The position numbers and the translations under genes are program-made. A DNA stretch of 64,000 bases, taken from Ptychodera flava. Lineage: Eukaryota; Hemichordata; Enteropneusta; Ptychoderidae. Below are positions 49,352 through 61,200 of this stretch, piece after piece. The notes under the pieces were generated by a model. The model was given only the letters and a program-made list of their open reading frames with translations. It ran no database searches and was not told the origin of the DNA. The stretch is taken from contig NC_091934.1 in the NCBI RefSeq assembly GCF_041260155.1, forward strand, positions 41,370,694 to 41,434,693, given 5' to 3'. Within the stretch, counting starts at the first letter, position 1; the number at the start of each line of letters is the position of its first letter.

Positions 49352-52300
49352 GAGAGAGACAGATAGACAGATTTCATCAAATCCAGTTACGTGTGACACC
49401 AAAGCAAAGTCTACATTGCAATTAGCTTTTTCGGTGATATTGCTAGAAACATAATAGATTGATATCTTTCTAGAAATTAACGATCAGACTCGACTAGTGC
49501 TTTTTTTTCTGTTGTTATCAAGACTGGAACTGTTTGATAATTTCAGGGTGATGCTATGTGGAAGACATAAACACTTTCACTTTTTACTTGACTTACTTTA
49601 TTATTTCGTCTGTAACGTCGTTACGAGTCATTTATAACATTTTCTTCGCAAATGTTGACGCCTTTTGCAGCCATCAAAAACGTCAACCATTTCTTTTATT
49701 ATAAATTTACAGTACTGAGACTTGCGTTTCATACCAACCTTTTTCGGATGCCTCTTTGTCCCTGTCATTGAGAAGCAGCCATCTGGGCTTTCCGGACAGA
49801 AAGGCAGCAGAAACACCTCAACGGCACCTATCACTCCCGTCAGCGCGAGTAGAATATTCCAGTTGTCATGGATGTCAGAACGAATAGACCGAGACACTGG
49901 AGAAAAGGGGGTTTCATAATTATTCTGAACACGATTGACATTGACAAATTTGGCTGAAATTACATTAAGATTACTGTGAAGAAGGCTTCAAGTCGGCGAT
50001 TTGGACAGGAACATCTCCTCTGGGACATCTCCTCTCGTGTTTCTCGAGAAGATTGCGTCTGTCTGTTTACTCTCTACAAGTGCTGGAATATCAGAGTCAC
50101 TTTATCAATTTGCGAATCAGCATTTTGATATTAATGGTTGTAAAGAAAAGTAATTTCCTCGATAATTTGCATTTGAAAGACACAAATCATATCTCCCTGA
50201 GACTGATCCTGAATGATCATAAACTGTAAAATAAATAAACTGCAAAATCTAAAAAATGTAGAAGTATCCGCGAGTATCCTTACACCATGTTGGCTTTGGA
50301 AACGTCTTACTGGACTATGAGTATACCAACTGTAATAGCTAACTGGTGATTAACGCCCACAGCACCGCGTAGATTCTTTGGAGGAATTTCAGCAAGAAAA
50401 AGCGGTACTATGGTGATAGCAGCACCTGGGTGAACATAATATTTCAGTAAAAGAGTTGGATAATTACATCCAGAATCTATGAATTCGCATGCAGCCTAGA
50501 CTGTTGTGATGTCAATATTCGTGTTACTGCAATATATTCAGCGACAAACTTGAATTTCTGTAGCTGTAAGCATGCCAAGTCATTTTGCTCTTCAATAGAG
50601 AAAACACAGTAATGTGATTAGAATTTTGAAGAAACAAATTTCGCCGTCTTTTAGCACTATATTATTATCATGCTTTATGTGAAAAACCAATGCGTTCAAC
50701 TCTTCTTCTAAAACGTAACTTGTGTCAGTCACTTAATTTTCGAAGTGAAACTCTCGTGCTTTGCGAGATTATGTTACGAGGGCTTCATTCTGATGACGTC
50801 ACCACTCACCTGCGTAGAAACCAATGATAATTCTGCCCATGATCAGTAATTCGAAATTGTCCGCTAGTTGACAAGTACCGAGCATCAAACCAGCAGAAAT
50901 CGAAAACACGTTGTTTAGCAAAAGACCACCCTTCCTAATAAATAACAGCAGAAGACAATGTTTTTCGTAATATTCCAAACTTATAGTTGAGTGCGACTAT
51001 ACATCGCAGTTGGGAAAAGACGGCCGTCGGTCGGTCCCTGTATCACATGAACGTAAAAAAGGTGTACTGATGACAGACGAGTGAAAATTATGAGAAAATC
51101 GTCCCTTTAATTAGCATATGTGTGAAGTTTTAAATTTTTTTTCCAAGACATGTTGGCTTCAATTGATAATTTGTAGCGATATCATGGACAGTTTTGAAAG
51201 AAATGAACTTGTTTATCTATGTTGTCCATAATACGGAGATTATAAACAGACACCAACAATCACGAACATCAACTCGAAAATTTAGAGAATTGGAAAACAG
51301 CATAGACAGATAGACAGGGGATCACAGTATATACAAAGACGCATTTTAGACACACGCACATACACAGTATAATCACAATACTGTTCTCTGAGATCTGGTA
51401 TGCTAAGATAAAATATGCATCATGGTACCTTCCCAAAATATCTCCCATTGGTGCGGCGGCAAGAGCACCAACAGCGCCACCAATGGCGTAAAGTGAGACA
51501 GTCAGAGCATACAGCCAAGTCAGCCCGGTTTCTGATAGCTCGCCGTATCTTTGATATGAGGAGTTGAGAAAATCTCTTATATGCTGAAAAAATAATATGC
51601 ATACCATTTAAACACAGAAGCATATTAAAATATACTCATTTAGGTTTTTTTGTTGCAAGGAATTCGGTTTGATTTCAACATTATTGCTTCTGGAAATCCG
51701 TCTTGTTTGTCTGTTAAGGTACGTGGAAAGTATTATCTACGGAGAAATGCGGATATATTCGTTATGGAGGATAACAATGGCATTGTAAACATTTGACCTT
51801 TGTAACTCGCAATACCGTTTGCTCACGCTCCTGCGCTTTTTGTGTACACACGTGTTTATTTCGAACGACCTAAACCAATCTTTGTTTTTACAAAACGTAA
51901 ACAAATGGATTAATGGATTTACAGATTGTACAGCTTGAAGAAATGTCGCTGTTTTTCAATGACAAGTGAAAATCATGAAGATTATAGACAAAAAAGGGGG
52001 CGAGAAAACAAATCATATCAAATACTTCATACACATTGTGACGACGGATTGTGGGACTGAGTTACTGAGTAATCATGGTGCAAAGAAAACAACAAAACAT
52101 AGAATAAATCAGGTAGGCTTACATTTGAGGGCGCTGTCATCACTCCTGTGTTGTAACCGAATTGCAGCGAGGAAAATATCGACACAATGGCCGTTGCGTA
52201 GACAACCCATACTGTCAAACGACCCTTTGGAGAGAACCAATGGATTAATTCGGAACAAGTTTCGCACCATTGTTTTTACAAAATTTTCGGTCAACGCTAT

Positions 52301-53995
52301 TATGATCGTGCTACTATGATATAATTGTACGACTGTACCCTGTACTCAATGAAATGCGATGTTACATGTTCTAGTTCAAAAGACGCTGATTTTACGAATA
52401 AAGAAACAATGGCCGACGCCAAAAACTCAAGTTGAAGGGAGATACAGTTTCGTAAGATATCGGATAGGTTATCGGACTGGTTAATAAGATATCGACAGAT
52501 TTGGCTTTGTGGGACACACCCACCTGCAACTTTTACTTGCTAATAACTACCTACAGCGCGCAACTCTCAATGTGAGATATAGGTAGAACTTATCTCTAAG
52601 GCATAGAGATTGGTTTTAAATTAAAAGTTGTTGTTTAGGGCATGGCATAGACACTTTAAATTAATAAGTCAATATCGGCTATTTGTGGACAAAACCTTTC
52701 AAAGACGAATTGAAAGCATTTGATTACAATAATTAATGAAGTCACAAATTGATATAATTATTGATGGCACATAAATGTATGATATTCATCCTAATGTACG
52801 AATCTATATCAGCCACGAATATATTTGAAACTTATGATACTTCTAGAGTTGAAATGTTAAGATTTCCATCGTAATTTTCTGAGATGTAATTTTTACTTTG
52901 ATACTTTAAAAGTCTGATGATATCTTCTTGCAAGATTGTTCCAATCGCAATGACAACTATTGGGGAAAAAGGCGAGTAAAGACCCGTCTTAACGTTTATG
53001 TTTGAGTGTCTATACTGAGCTGATATCACTGTGGAATCCATTGTATAATTCTATGATAGTCGCAACAAAACTGCACTATGCAGGACTTGGCATCGTGACG
53101 AATAGAGGGTATTTACGATAAAGAGAAGGCTTATGTTTAGGTTTAGGTCAGCTGTGAGAAACCTTAATAATACAGACTGCTTGATTAGAACAGTAGCTTG
53201 ATCATGATTTATGAAGATCCCAATAAATAGCTTGACCCAAATTTAAGGTACACGCTCTCGCTGTGCAAACACGTCACCCTTTGAGTTATTGCCGGTCCCT
53301 GTTAGATTATCGACTGGCACTAACCTGGCCGCCATTTTGCTGACCGAAATTCGCGAACGTCGAGTTGTTTGGTGAGAACGAACATGGTGTTACCACAGGG
53401 AAGGGAGGTAAATGACAATTGGATCGTCAAAATGAAGTCCTGCGTAGTTTTATGATCGAAAGTAGACGAACTTTGCATCAGAATTAAGCCGATTAGGCAA
53501 ATGTTGATAAAATTGTATAACTGAATGGTGCATGTGTGTGTCACCATTATTTTGCGACGTTGATTTACAGTATATATCTCATGCATATTGAAGACCGAGA
53601 AAGGAAAGCAGAGACTCCGGGGGAAATGTACTTTGAAATTTCAGCGTAAGCTTTATATCCCTTGGGACAAAGTTCAGTCATTCTGTGGTCTTTCGGCTTC
53701 TAATTCACGTATTAGCACCGTCCAGCCCCGACCACAGCTCTCAAGTGATAGACTCAAGGAGGCTTGAGTTTTCATCGTTAAAACAGAAGTCAGCGGTGAG
53801 CCATTCTCCAGTGTAACTGTGGCTGCAAGTTAGGGTTCATAAAAATCAACTGGAGTGAAATTATTGTACGAGATCTAGAATTACCTTTTCGCCAGCAGCG
53901 GTTGTTTCTTCAGAGACAGGTTCTGCAGGATTCACCTCGTTGAGGTTGAAATCCGTTTTCTCGGCAGAGTCAATCTGTTTCTCCTTGTCGTCCAT
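45914..53995 (-). CDS. SLC2A-like: Facilitated sugar transporter GLUT-B (SLC2A family), frame broken in exons 5-7
   Basis: Exons: 53885-53995 (ATG), 52123-52224, 51429-51583, 50810-50934, 50311-50425, 49739-49896, 48981-49167, 47811-47924, 47074-47175, 46834-46912, 46353-46480 and 45914-46138 (TAA). Internal exons match GLUT-A in length except exon 5 (115, expected 116), exon 6 (158, expected 160), exon 7 (187, expected 188) and exon 10 (79, three less, in frame). Compared with A and C, one base is missing at the exon 5 donor (CCA then GTAAGA), one before DNW and one within PESPRW in exon 6, and one after QK in exon 7. Otherwise family marks are kept: [10 protein letters not shown], sequon NSS, NHQ, QQFSGIN, TGAIN, GRRPL, GPGPIP, RPAA, NW and VPETK. 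Without the losses it would be 534 aa. It is a young pseudogene, a damaged allele or an assembly error. Confidence 0.88.
46575..46790. repeat. GATA/GACA-type tetranucleotide repeat
   Basis: Interrupted GATA, GATG, GACA and CATA units filling most of the 353-bp intron between exons 11 and 10 of GLUT-B. Confidence 0.93.
48596..48924. mobile_element. TTAA-family MITE copy 4
   Basis: TTAA at 48596-48599 and 48921-48924. The left terminus is decayed (ATACTGTGCACCTCG); the right is well preserved (GAGGTGCATTCTACC). Internal blocks are shared with copies 1 and 5. It lies in intron 7 of GLUT-B. Confidence 0.75.
49230..49372. repeat. (GATA)n microsatellite
   Basis: Pure GATA units at about 49283-49350, flanked by imperfect GATA/GACA/GTAA units. 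It lies in intron 6 of GLUT-B, between the two exons that carry deletions. Confidence 0.95.
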
Positions 53996-55154
53996 AGTGA
54001 ACGAGATCTGACTATTCTCAAGACGATGCTAGCTAAGACCTGGCCCAGGACGCTGTGACGTCTTGTTTCACTGTCACAGTAATCATATACATGATTGTAA
54101 AATATTTTGGTTAATCATTGCCCAGTGATATTTACTCAGCAGATACTGTCAAAACGTTATTTTATGAAAGAAAAATTAGTTTACAAAGTCGTTTGTCGGA
54201 CGAGCTACATTTTCAATGTGCTTAGCAAAGGTGTTTGTACCTACAATTCACTTATACTTTTGCACTTGACCTTCAATCGAGTCATTTTCAGAAGAAAACA
54301 GGGAGGGGAAGGCATGAAAAATGATGAACCCTTCAAATATGCCGAATTTATTTTGTTTTGCAAAAACTTACGACATGAGCTCGTCTACACGTTGAGGAAA
54401 GAAAACTACGTCTTCTTGTCAGAATCAAATCATAAGTTTCTATCTTGTACCTACGTGGAATTAGTAAAATGTTATAATTAGTGGAGCAGCATAACCAGTA
54501 TAAAAAGGAAATATGTTATCGTTCATTTTTTAATTTATTGGCTGAAAGTAATCATTCATATATGACAAACTGAGTTCGAGGTCAAAGTTCATCTTTCTCA
54601 CTGGTTACAACGGCGTAGTAAGTTTTATTGGCCTGGTGTAGATTTATGACTAATTGTGAGCTGTTCGGAAGGCCAGCAAAGAAAGGTATTTTACAAGACT
54701 CAAGATATTTTTTACGTTTTCCCCGGGCGAAACGAGTTTCAGAAATCATGCTGTTGAAAAAGGGAATCTAGAAATCTAGAAACATCTTCATGAAAAGTGA
54801 TCGAACACAGGCGTCACCTGTAGTTACAAAAATGACAAAATCGAGTTTAAGTGGGATCGTTTTGTAGCAAAAGGGGAATTTAAATTTGCTAAGCTACTTT
54901 TCAATGTTTTATTTTCACTCTATTTTAATAGTCACACATAGGTTATGGTAACCCTGTTCGTTAAAATGATCATATATTGTAGAAAAGGCTTATCGAATTT
55001 CTATTTTGGCATTTAGGGGTTTATTGTATAAGTCATGGAAGGTTATAGTGCTTCTCATAAAGGTGTAAGTACAGTTAAATTATCAGTGATTGTTGGTAGT
55101 ATATTCATCCATTTACAACAATGTGTCGCCAGGTTATCTTCTCCATCATTAGTA

Positions 55155-56490
55155 AGGGAGCCGTCATTATTATCGCTAGGGATCAGAAGAATATGAGGAG
55201 GGTCACTCAAAATTGAAAATTCAAGGGGGTTGCTCAAAATTTGGAGAGGAAGAAGGGGGTAATTCATTTTTTTGCGAAATAAATTACTGAAAAACCTTTC
55301 AGATCGCACCATTATACACATCTGTTTCTCAAACTTTTTGACGTGAGAGGGGGTACACCCCTCTCGTGTCCTCCAACTTAGGGATTCTAACAGTTTTACT
55401 TAAAAGACAAATTGAAATACCTCTAAGATTGCACTAATACTGCAACATTGCACACATCAATTTCTCAAAATTTTCACAGGACCTAGGACAAAACTCAACT
55501 GTTGTGAATGCATCCTATTTTATCACAGAAACATATTTTCATCGACTTCAGTTCAATGACCATTTTGACACTTAACCATACCATATTCAGGCTTTTCATT
55601 AGAAGCTGGCAGCTGGAGAAATGACACAACAAGGTCACAGATTTTCCATTCCTGCATCTTTTTTGGTCTTCAATCACTGGTAAACTGAGAACTGTTTTTT
55701 ACAAAATGTATTGTCATTTTTTGGTTTTTGAATATTGTGACTCAAACTCTGATCACGCTAAAAATGTGATAAAATATCGTTATTCAATGTCATTTTCAAA
55801 TAGTTTTACTGAGTGCAAAATAAATTGAAAACACCTCTCAGATTGCACCATTACGTGTTATTACATACATCAATTTCTCAAAAATTTTCGAAACAAGAGG
55901 GACCCCTCTCGTGCTCCACCCTTAGGGTGTTCTAACAGTTTTACTTCGTAAAAAATTGATAAAAACACCTCTCAGATTGCACCAGACTGCACCATTGCAG
56001 ACATCAATTTCTCAAATTTTCCATGCAAGATAGGGAACAGCCCCTCTGACACTTCCCCCTCAGCCTCTGGCGTGTTCTCCAAACGTTCAAATTCTGCCCT
56101 GTCAGACATCCTAGTGAAAACCCTATCATGATACCCATCCAAATTAAACAATATGGTTGGATATTGGTTATAGCGTGAGCTTTATTATCTGTATTTTGTA
56201 GTGATTTTGAATATCATTTTGTTGGTTTCACCTTTTTCAACTGTCATAAGATAACTGATGATAATTTAGTAGGGTACATCAGGATTTGAAAGGTCTTCAC
56301 TATTGCTGTATTTTGTAAATTTTGCAAATACATGTATTGGTATTTAACTTTTCTAAGGGGGTTCAATTCCTGCATTACAGAGGGGGTCACTCAAAATTTA
56401 TCATGGTGGCAGGGGGGGGGGGTTACTTGAACTATCAGAGTTTCCGATGAAATCCTGCGACCCCCAGGACGAAAATAATGACTGCTCCCT
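55155..56490. mobile_element. 1.34-kb inverted-repeat element with internal degenerate repeats
   Basis: Termini 55155-55175 and 56470-56490 are 21-bp inverted repeats with two mismatches (consensus AGGGAGC.GTCATTATT.TCG). Just inside each end lie GGGGGTCACTCAAAATT-type strings. The interior has four diverged units with core CCTCTCAGATTGCACCA (near 55300, 55421, 55842 and 55973), followed by ATCAATTTCTCAAAATTTT and an inverted CCCCTCTCGTG/GAGAGGGG pair. No transposase reading is present, so it is non-autonomous. Confidence 0.65.
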
Positions 56491-57654
56491 AATTTCATAT
56501 TCTAGGTGGCAGTATCATTTAACTTGCAGCAATATGTTACGAATGATAGTCGTCTATTATTCACTTTTACGGCATAGAGACATACTTTCCATACAAGAAT
56601 GAGATGAGTATAATAAGAGGAGCACGCGTGTCTCAAAAAGTACATTAGGAGGGCAGGGTCTCACAGCAAGGATAAGAGACACTTTGTTGAATTATAAGAC
56701 TTGCCCTAGGGATGTCAGACAATCTACGAGGATGAAATACGCTTCGTCACTGCTATTACAGAAGGATAAGAGGAGAGTCTGTCTGTTTTGCACACGCCTT
56801 TAATGTAAATGAACAGTTCACACTTCGGTCATTTAATTGTCCGACTTTCGCACTTTGGATGATACGTAGTAACAGCAGTAAAAAGTCATAATAACTGACA
56901 ACGCAGTATAACTTACTCGACTTTAAAACAATTTCATTATATTTTCTAGAATAACACACAACGATCAAATTTCAATTTTTGAAAACAGGGAAAGTAGCAG
57001 ATTATCTACATGCCAAAGAAATTATCGAAATTTCATCTGGTCTATTTCGGACTGACTCATATTCTCGCTGTATTTTCGACCATTTTTTGGCAAAAAGATA
57101 AATTTATTCCAACATGTTGGCAAAGAAAACAAATCTACACAACTGTGTATGTGTCTAGCGTTTTAACAAAATTACAATGCAACTTGTCTGAAAAGGAAAA
57201 AAATCAGTAAAGTATCATCATGTAAATTCATTCAGGACGGATCCTTCTCCTCCAATTATTGCAAGGCTTGAAATTTTTGTGACAAACTCCTCAGCTTTGT
57301 TCATCAGCTTATAAGAGAAATATAATGTATTCACCCATTTTAATTGCATAACATAGGATTGAAGGGAAACTTTAATCCCATCATCAAGAGTAGCTAAATT
57401 CGACAATGTTATATACACCGCCGCCAGCAAATAGCGCCACCTACGCCCTTACAAGAAGTTGATACCTGCTACAGTACAACAGTGAGTGCATCAACAATTG
57501 TCTTATAGGATTTACGGTTAGCACCCGACAATTCTCGCTTCACTGACATATTATTTCAGACTTGACCTCAAAGCTTTCCGGTTTATAATTGGACTATAAG
57601 CATGGTACTGTCTGCAGCACGATGACACTTTTCGGAAAGAAATAGCTTTGTCAT

Positions 57655-57870
57655 TTCGTCATGAATTATGTTGAAAGTGAAAGATTTAGTTCTGTAAAGC
57701 ATTCTCTTTCAAAGTCAGATAAAAAATCAGGGTCACTGTGCAAACTGTGGTAAGTGAGAAACCTTTTAGTTTAAATGTACCGATGTTTGAAATTTAAAAC
57801 GGCCTACATCCGTGTATTGACTATTTTAGGGAAAAATAGCTTTTTAAATTTCACAAAAATAAACCTTTGG
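57655..57870. mobile_element. TTAA-family MITE remnant
   Basis: Internal family blocks only (GAAAGTGAAAGA, GGGTCACTGTGCAAACTG, ACCGATGTTTGAAATT). Neither terminus is recognisable, and the borders are approximate. Confidence 0.5.
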
Positions 57871-58267
57871 GAAGTTACTTACTCCAATAGCTTAAGGCTA
57901 TTGTAGGGGCTATTTTAAAACACTAACCGTGTAGTACCTTGTTTTCAGAGTTTGTCATCTTTTTGTTGCAGTAGATGGTAAAATGCAGTGCAGGGGGAAA
58001 ACCGGATATTCGGTTGCCATGGCGCCAATTTCAGGGTTAAAAATATGAGGAAATTTGTGGCAAAGATATCTATTGAACGAAAAGTCATACAACAACCGAA
58101 TTTTTTCTGTAGCATTCAGATGTATATGTATTACAATATGAACCTAAATCTATGACTGTATAAGATGTCAATATATGTCAATATATATATATATATACAT
58201 TAGACATAAAGTAAAGGATGTCCGTCATAACTTTTTAAATTGATTTCAAATGGTAGTCCATATCCGT

Positions 58268-61200
58268 TCAGTCCTCATTCCTTTTTCTAGGTTTTCGACG
58301 AAACCCAGTGGAGATTGCTTCAAAACTCCTCTGCTTGGTCTCCGGCACCAGGAAATAAGCAAAGGCGGTGTAGTAGATCATGATCACCATGAAGATCAAG
58401 AACATGTAGGCGCCAATGCCAGACTGTAAAACAGGAAATGAACTAACACTGAGTGGTCATCAGACTCGACACAGGAATCAGGTAAGTGACATTGTCACGC
58501 AACACGCAAGTACAAACCCTTAATAAAAAATATTGCCACTTTCTAATGTACGTTTATACGTCAAAATATATCATAGTATGCTTAGTTTAGCAACAAATGA
58601 ATTCCAGTTCAGACTAAAATTCACATGCCAACAATAACGTATGAAAGTACACAATTATGTAATTTGTATTGTAAAATTGAACAGAGTAATTCGACATGAT
58701 TTGGAGCACAGAACAAGAAACTGCATTTCACAAGTAACGAAGATCATGGAGGAGTTGGATGGAGCTATCCAAAGTTATAGCTGTTGCCGCGTTAATAATT
58801 TTCATATTAATATGTTTCCACCGTTTGCTAAAACGCAACAGAACGTTTACAGTAGTATGCAACTCGAAAGTGCAAAACGTAAACTTTTGCTAACACTTTC
58901 TTTAATGGATCTCTCAACCATTCTCTTTCAAAATCAAGAATAAAAATCAGGGGTCACCGTGCAAATTTTGGTATTCGAGTAACAAATTACCGAAGATTTA
59001 CCGATGTTTAACATCCCTGTTTTAACTCTATAGAGAAAAACAAAAGTTCGAATTTTCGGAAAACTTAGACTCTAAAAGTTTTCTTACACCAAGAGCTTAA
59101 AATGAAGAATTGGAAATTTTGGAGAGTCCAAATATCTGTCCCCGAGGCGCATTCTACCCTAAAAGCTTACCTGCATGTATGGAAATAGAAATGTAATAAG
59201 GACACCACTCCACCACTGAACTTGTACGCCTAAACTAACAGCTGCTGGCCTTGTACTCTGCGACCAAAGCTCTGGCACAATGATGAAGTAAACAGTGGCT
59301 AGAGAAAAAAGATGAAATAAACCGTCCAATTAAACTATTTGTCGGACAAATGTGCAAACATTTAGTATGGTAAGTGTGCGCGTAAGCCTCGTTCACATAA
59401 GAAACTTTAGTGGTGGTAGAAAATTTTTGGCAGCGCTCTATCGCAAGCATTTGTTGCGTTGAAAACTAGTGATAGGGTACTACATAGTTTCTTTTAAGCA
59501 TGTATGTATTAAAAAAAATTGTTGTGTAGGTCTTGTTGATCTGACATTTGTTCTACGAATACGACTATGAATGTCCTGTCATATAGATGACCTAATATGT
59601 AGCAGTATGGTGTTGACGTTATTGACCTATCCTCAAACCCTTGATAACATACCATTTCACAATCTTTGTTGCTATTTTGCAGATGTCTGATAACATGAGG
59701 AACATTCGTTGTGTTTCGTTGGAAATCATATCCACTCGTAATGCTAGTGTAAACTTGCAAAACCCCTATCGATAACTATTAATTTCATTTATAATCTTCC
59801 TCAAATACAGGTTCACATTACCTGGTCCTATTGAAAAGAAGAATATTGACGCAAAGATGCAAATCATACTGATATAAGCCCAGGCATCAGCCTTCTCAGG
59901 ATTCTGTGAAATAGATGTATATACAGTGTTAGGCTAAAGGCGATTTAGTCTCTAAAAAAGTCCCCCAATCATTGTAACTGTAATCTTTAACATCACTGAT
60001 TCATTGTGAGGTTTCGCATTTTTTGCTCACAATGAGTCAATGATAACGAACTACTTTGGAATGTTACACTATTCGTCAACGAAAATATTGAATGAGCCCA
60101 TCTCTCCATTTACAAAACTAGATAGCGCAAGAATCCAGGCCGACGATTATTTTCAATTAATAATGACTTGTGAAAAATTGATTTGTTCAGTCAAACAAAC
60201 CCCATTAGTAACATAAATAAAAAACATCTGTCTAAAATCGACTATGAGATGCATCATACCCCTTCGGATAGGAGATCCCATTACGCATGTTACGTGCTAT
60301 ATAATTTTATGTCAGGTACATTTTATACACAAAATATCGGATATTGTATCTTATCCTGAGATTTATTCTCTTGACAGATAACTCAATTTGCTTACCGCAA
60401 GATTTAATGAGAGGGCAATAATACCATTCAGAAGGACCATTGCCGCAAAATTGTAGAGAATAAGAGGTCTTCGACCGAATCTGTCTACCAGAAAGATCTA
60501 AAAGAAACTGTTTTCATTAGTATAATCTTCTAGAGTTTTGCACTGTCAATTAAAACTAATAATTGGCTCAAGGCATATTAGAAAATTCACGCACGCGCAC
60601 TGCGCGCAAAAAGAATTTTCTTTGCGTTTGACCTCAAAGCCTCTCTCCCTTTCATTAACGAAATCTAATAAGTTCGAAAAATTGACGGTGAAATAATTGA
60701 ACCGCAAAACACCATAAATTGGTGAAATATATTGTCGCAAATTTCAGCTGTTGACAGATATTTGAAACGATATTCGGAACAAAATCTGAACGGTTAATGA
60801 GTATCATCACGGTGCAAAAAGTTGTTAGACGTTATCATGGCACACTGGTACAATTTCTTTTTACCATAATCGCAACAGAGGTAAACTATCTCCCTCAGAA
60901 CGCAATGGGCTTCGTCCGTCACGAATGTTGTGTATTCTTTTCTAAAGCACAGAAAGTTTCATCGGCCAATTTTCATGGTCCCCCTATATGACGTCACATA
61001 TGTTCTTTCTGGTGGTTTAAACTTGTAGAATGCAAAATTCACTTGTTACCTATCACCTAGAGGAGAAAGTTTTAACGCACCTGTCTTTCCAATTGACATT
61101 TCAGATCGGAATGCGGTGAACATGGCTTTTATAATTAGTTACAATGAGTTAGGTAAAAGTTGTATTATGTAGTATGAGTATACTGTACTTACAGCAATGA

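Larger units (their letters stand above)
53996..58267. other. Spacer between GLUT-B start and GLUT-C stop
   Basis: About 4.3 kb, expected to hold the GLUT-B promoter and GLUT-C 3' UTR. It contains a 1.3-kb inverted-repeat element (55155-56490), a MITE remnant (about 57655-57870) and an AT dinucleotide run near 58180. A 124-codon plus-strand frame at 54107-54481 is within chance expectation. Confidence 0.6.

Noticed and set aside
54107-54481. 124-codon plus-strand frame
   Set aside because: Length is within chance for AT-rich DNA of this size; no family and no splice borders.
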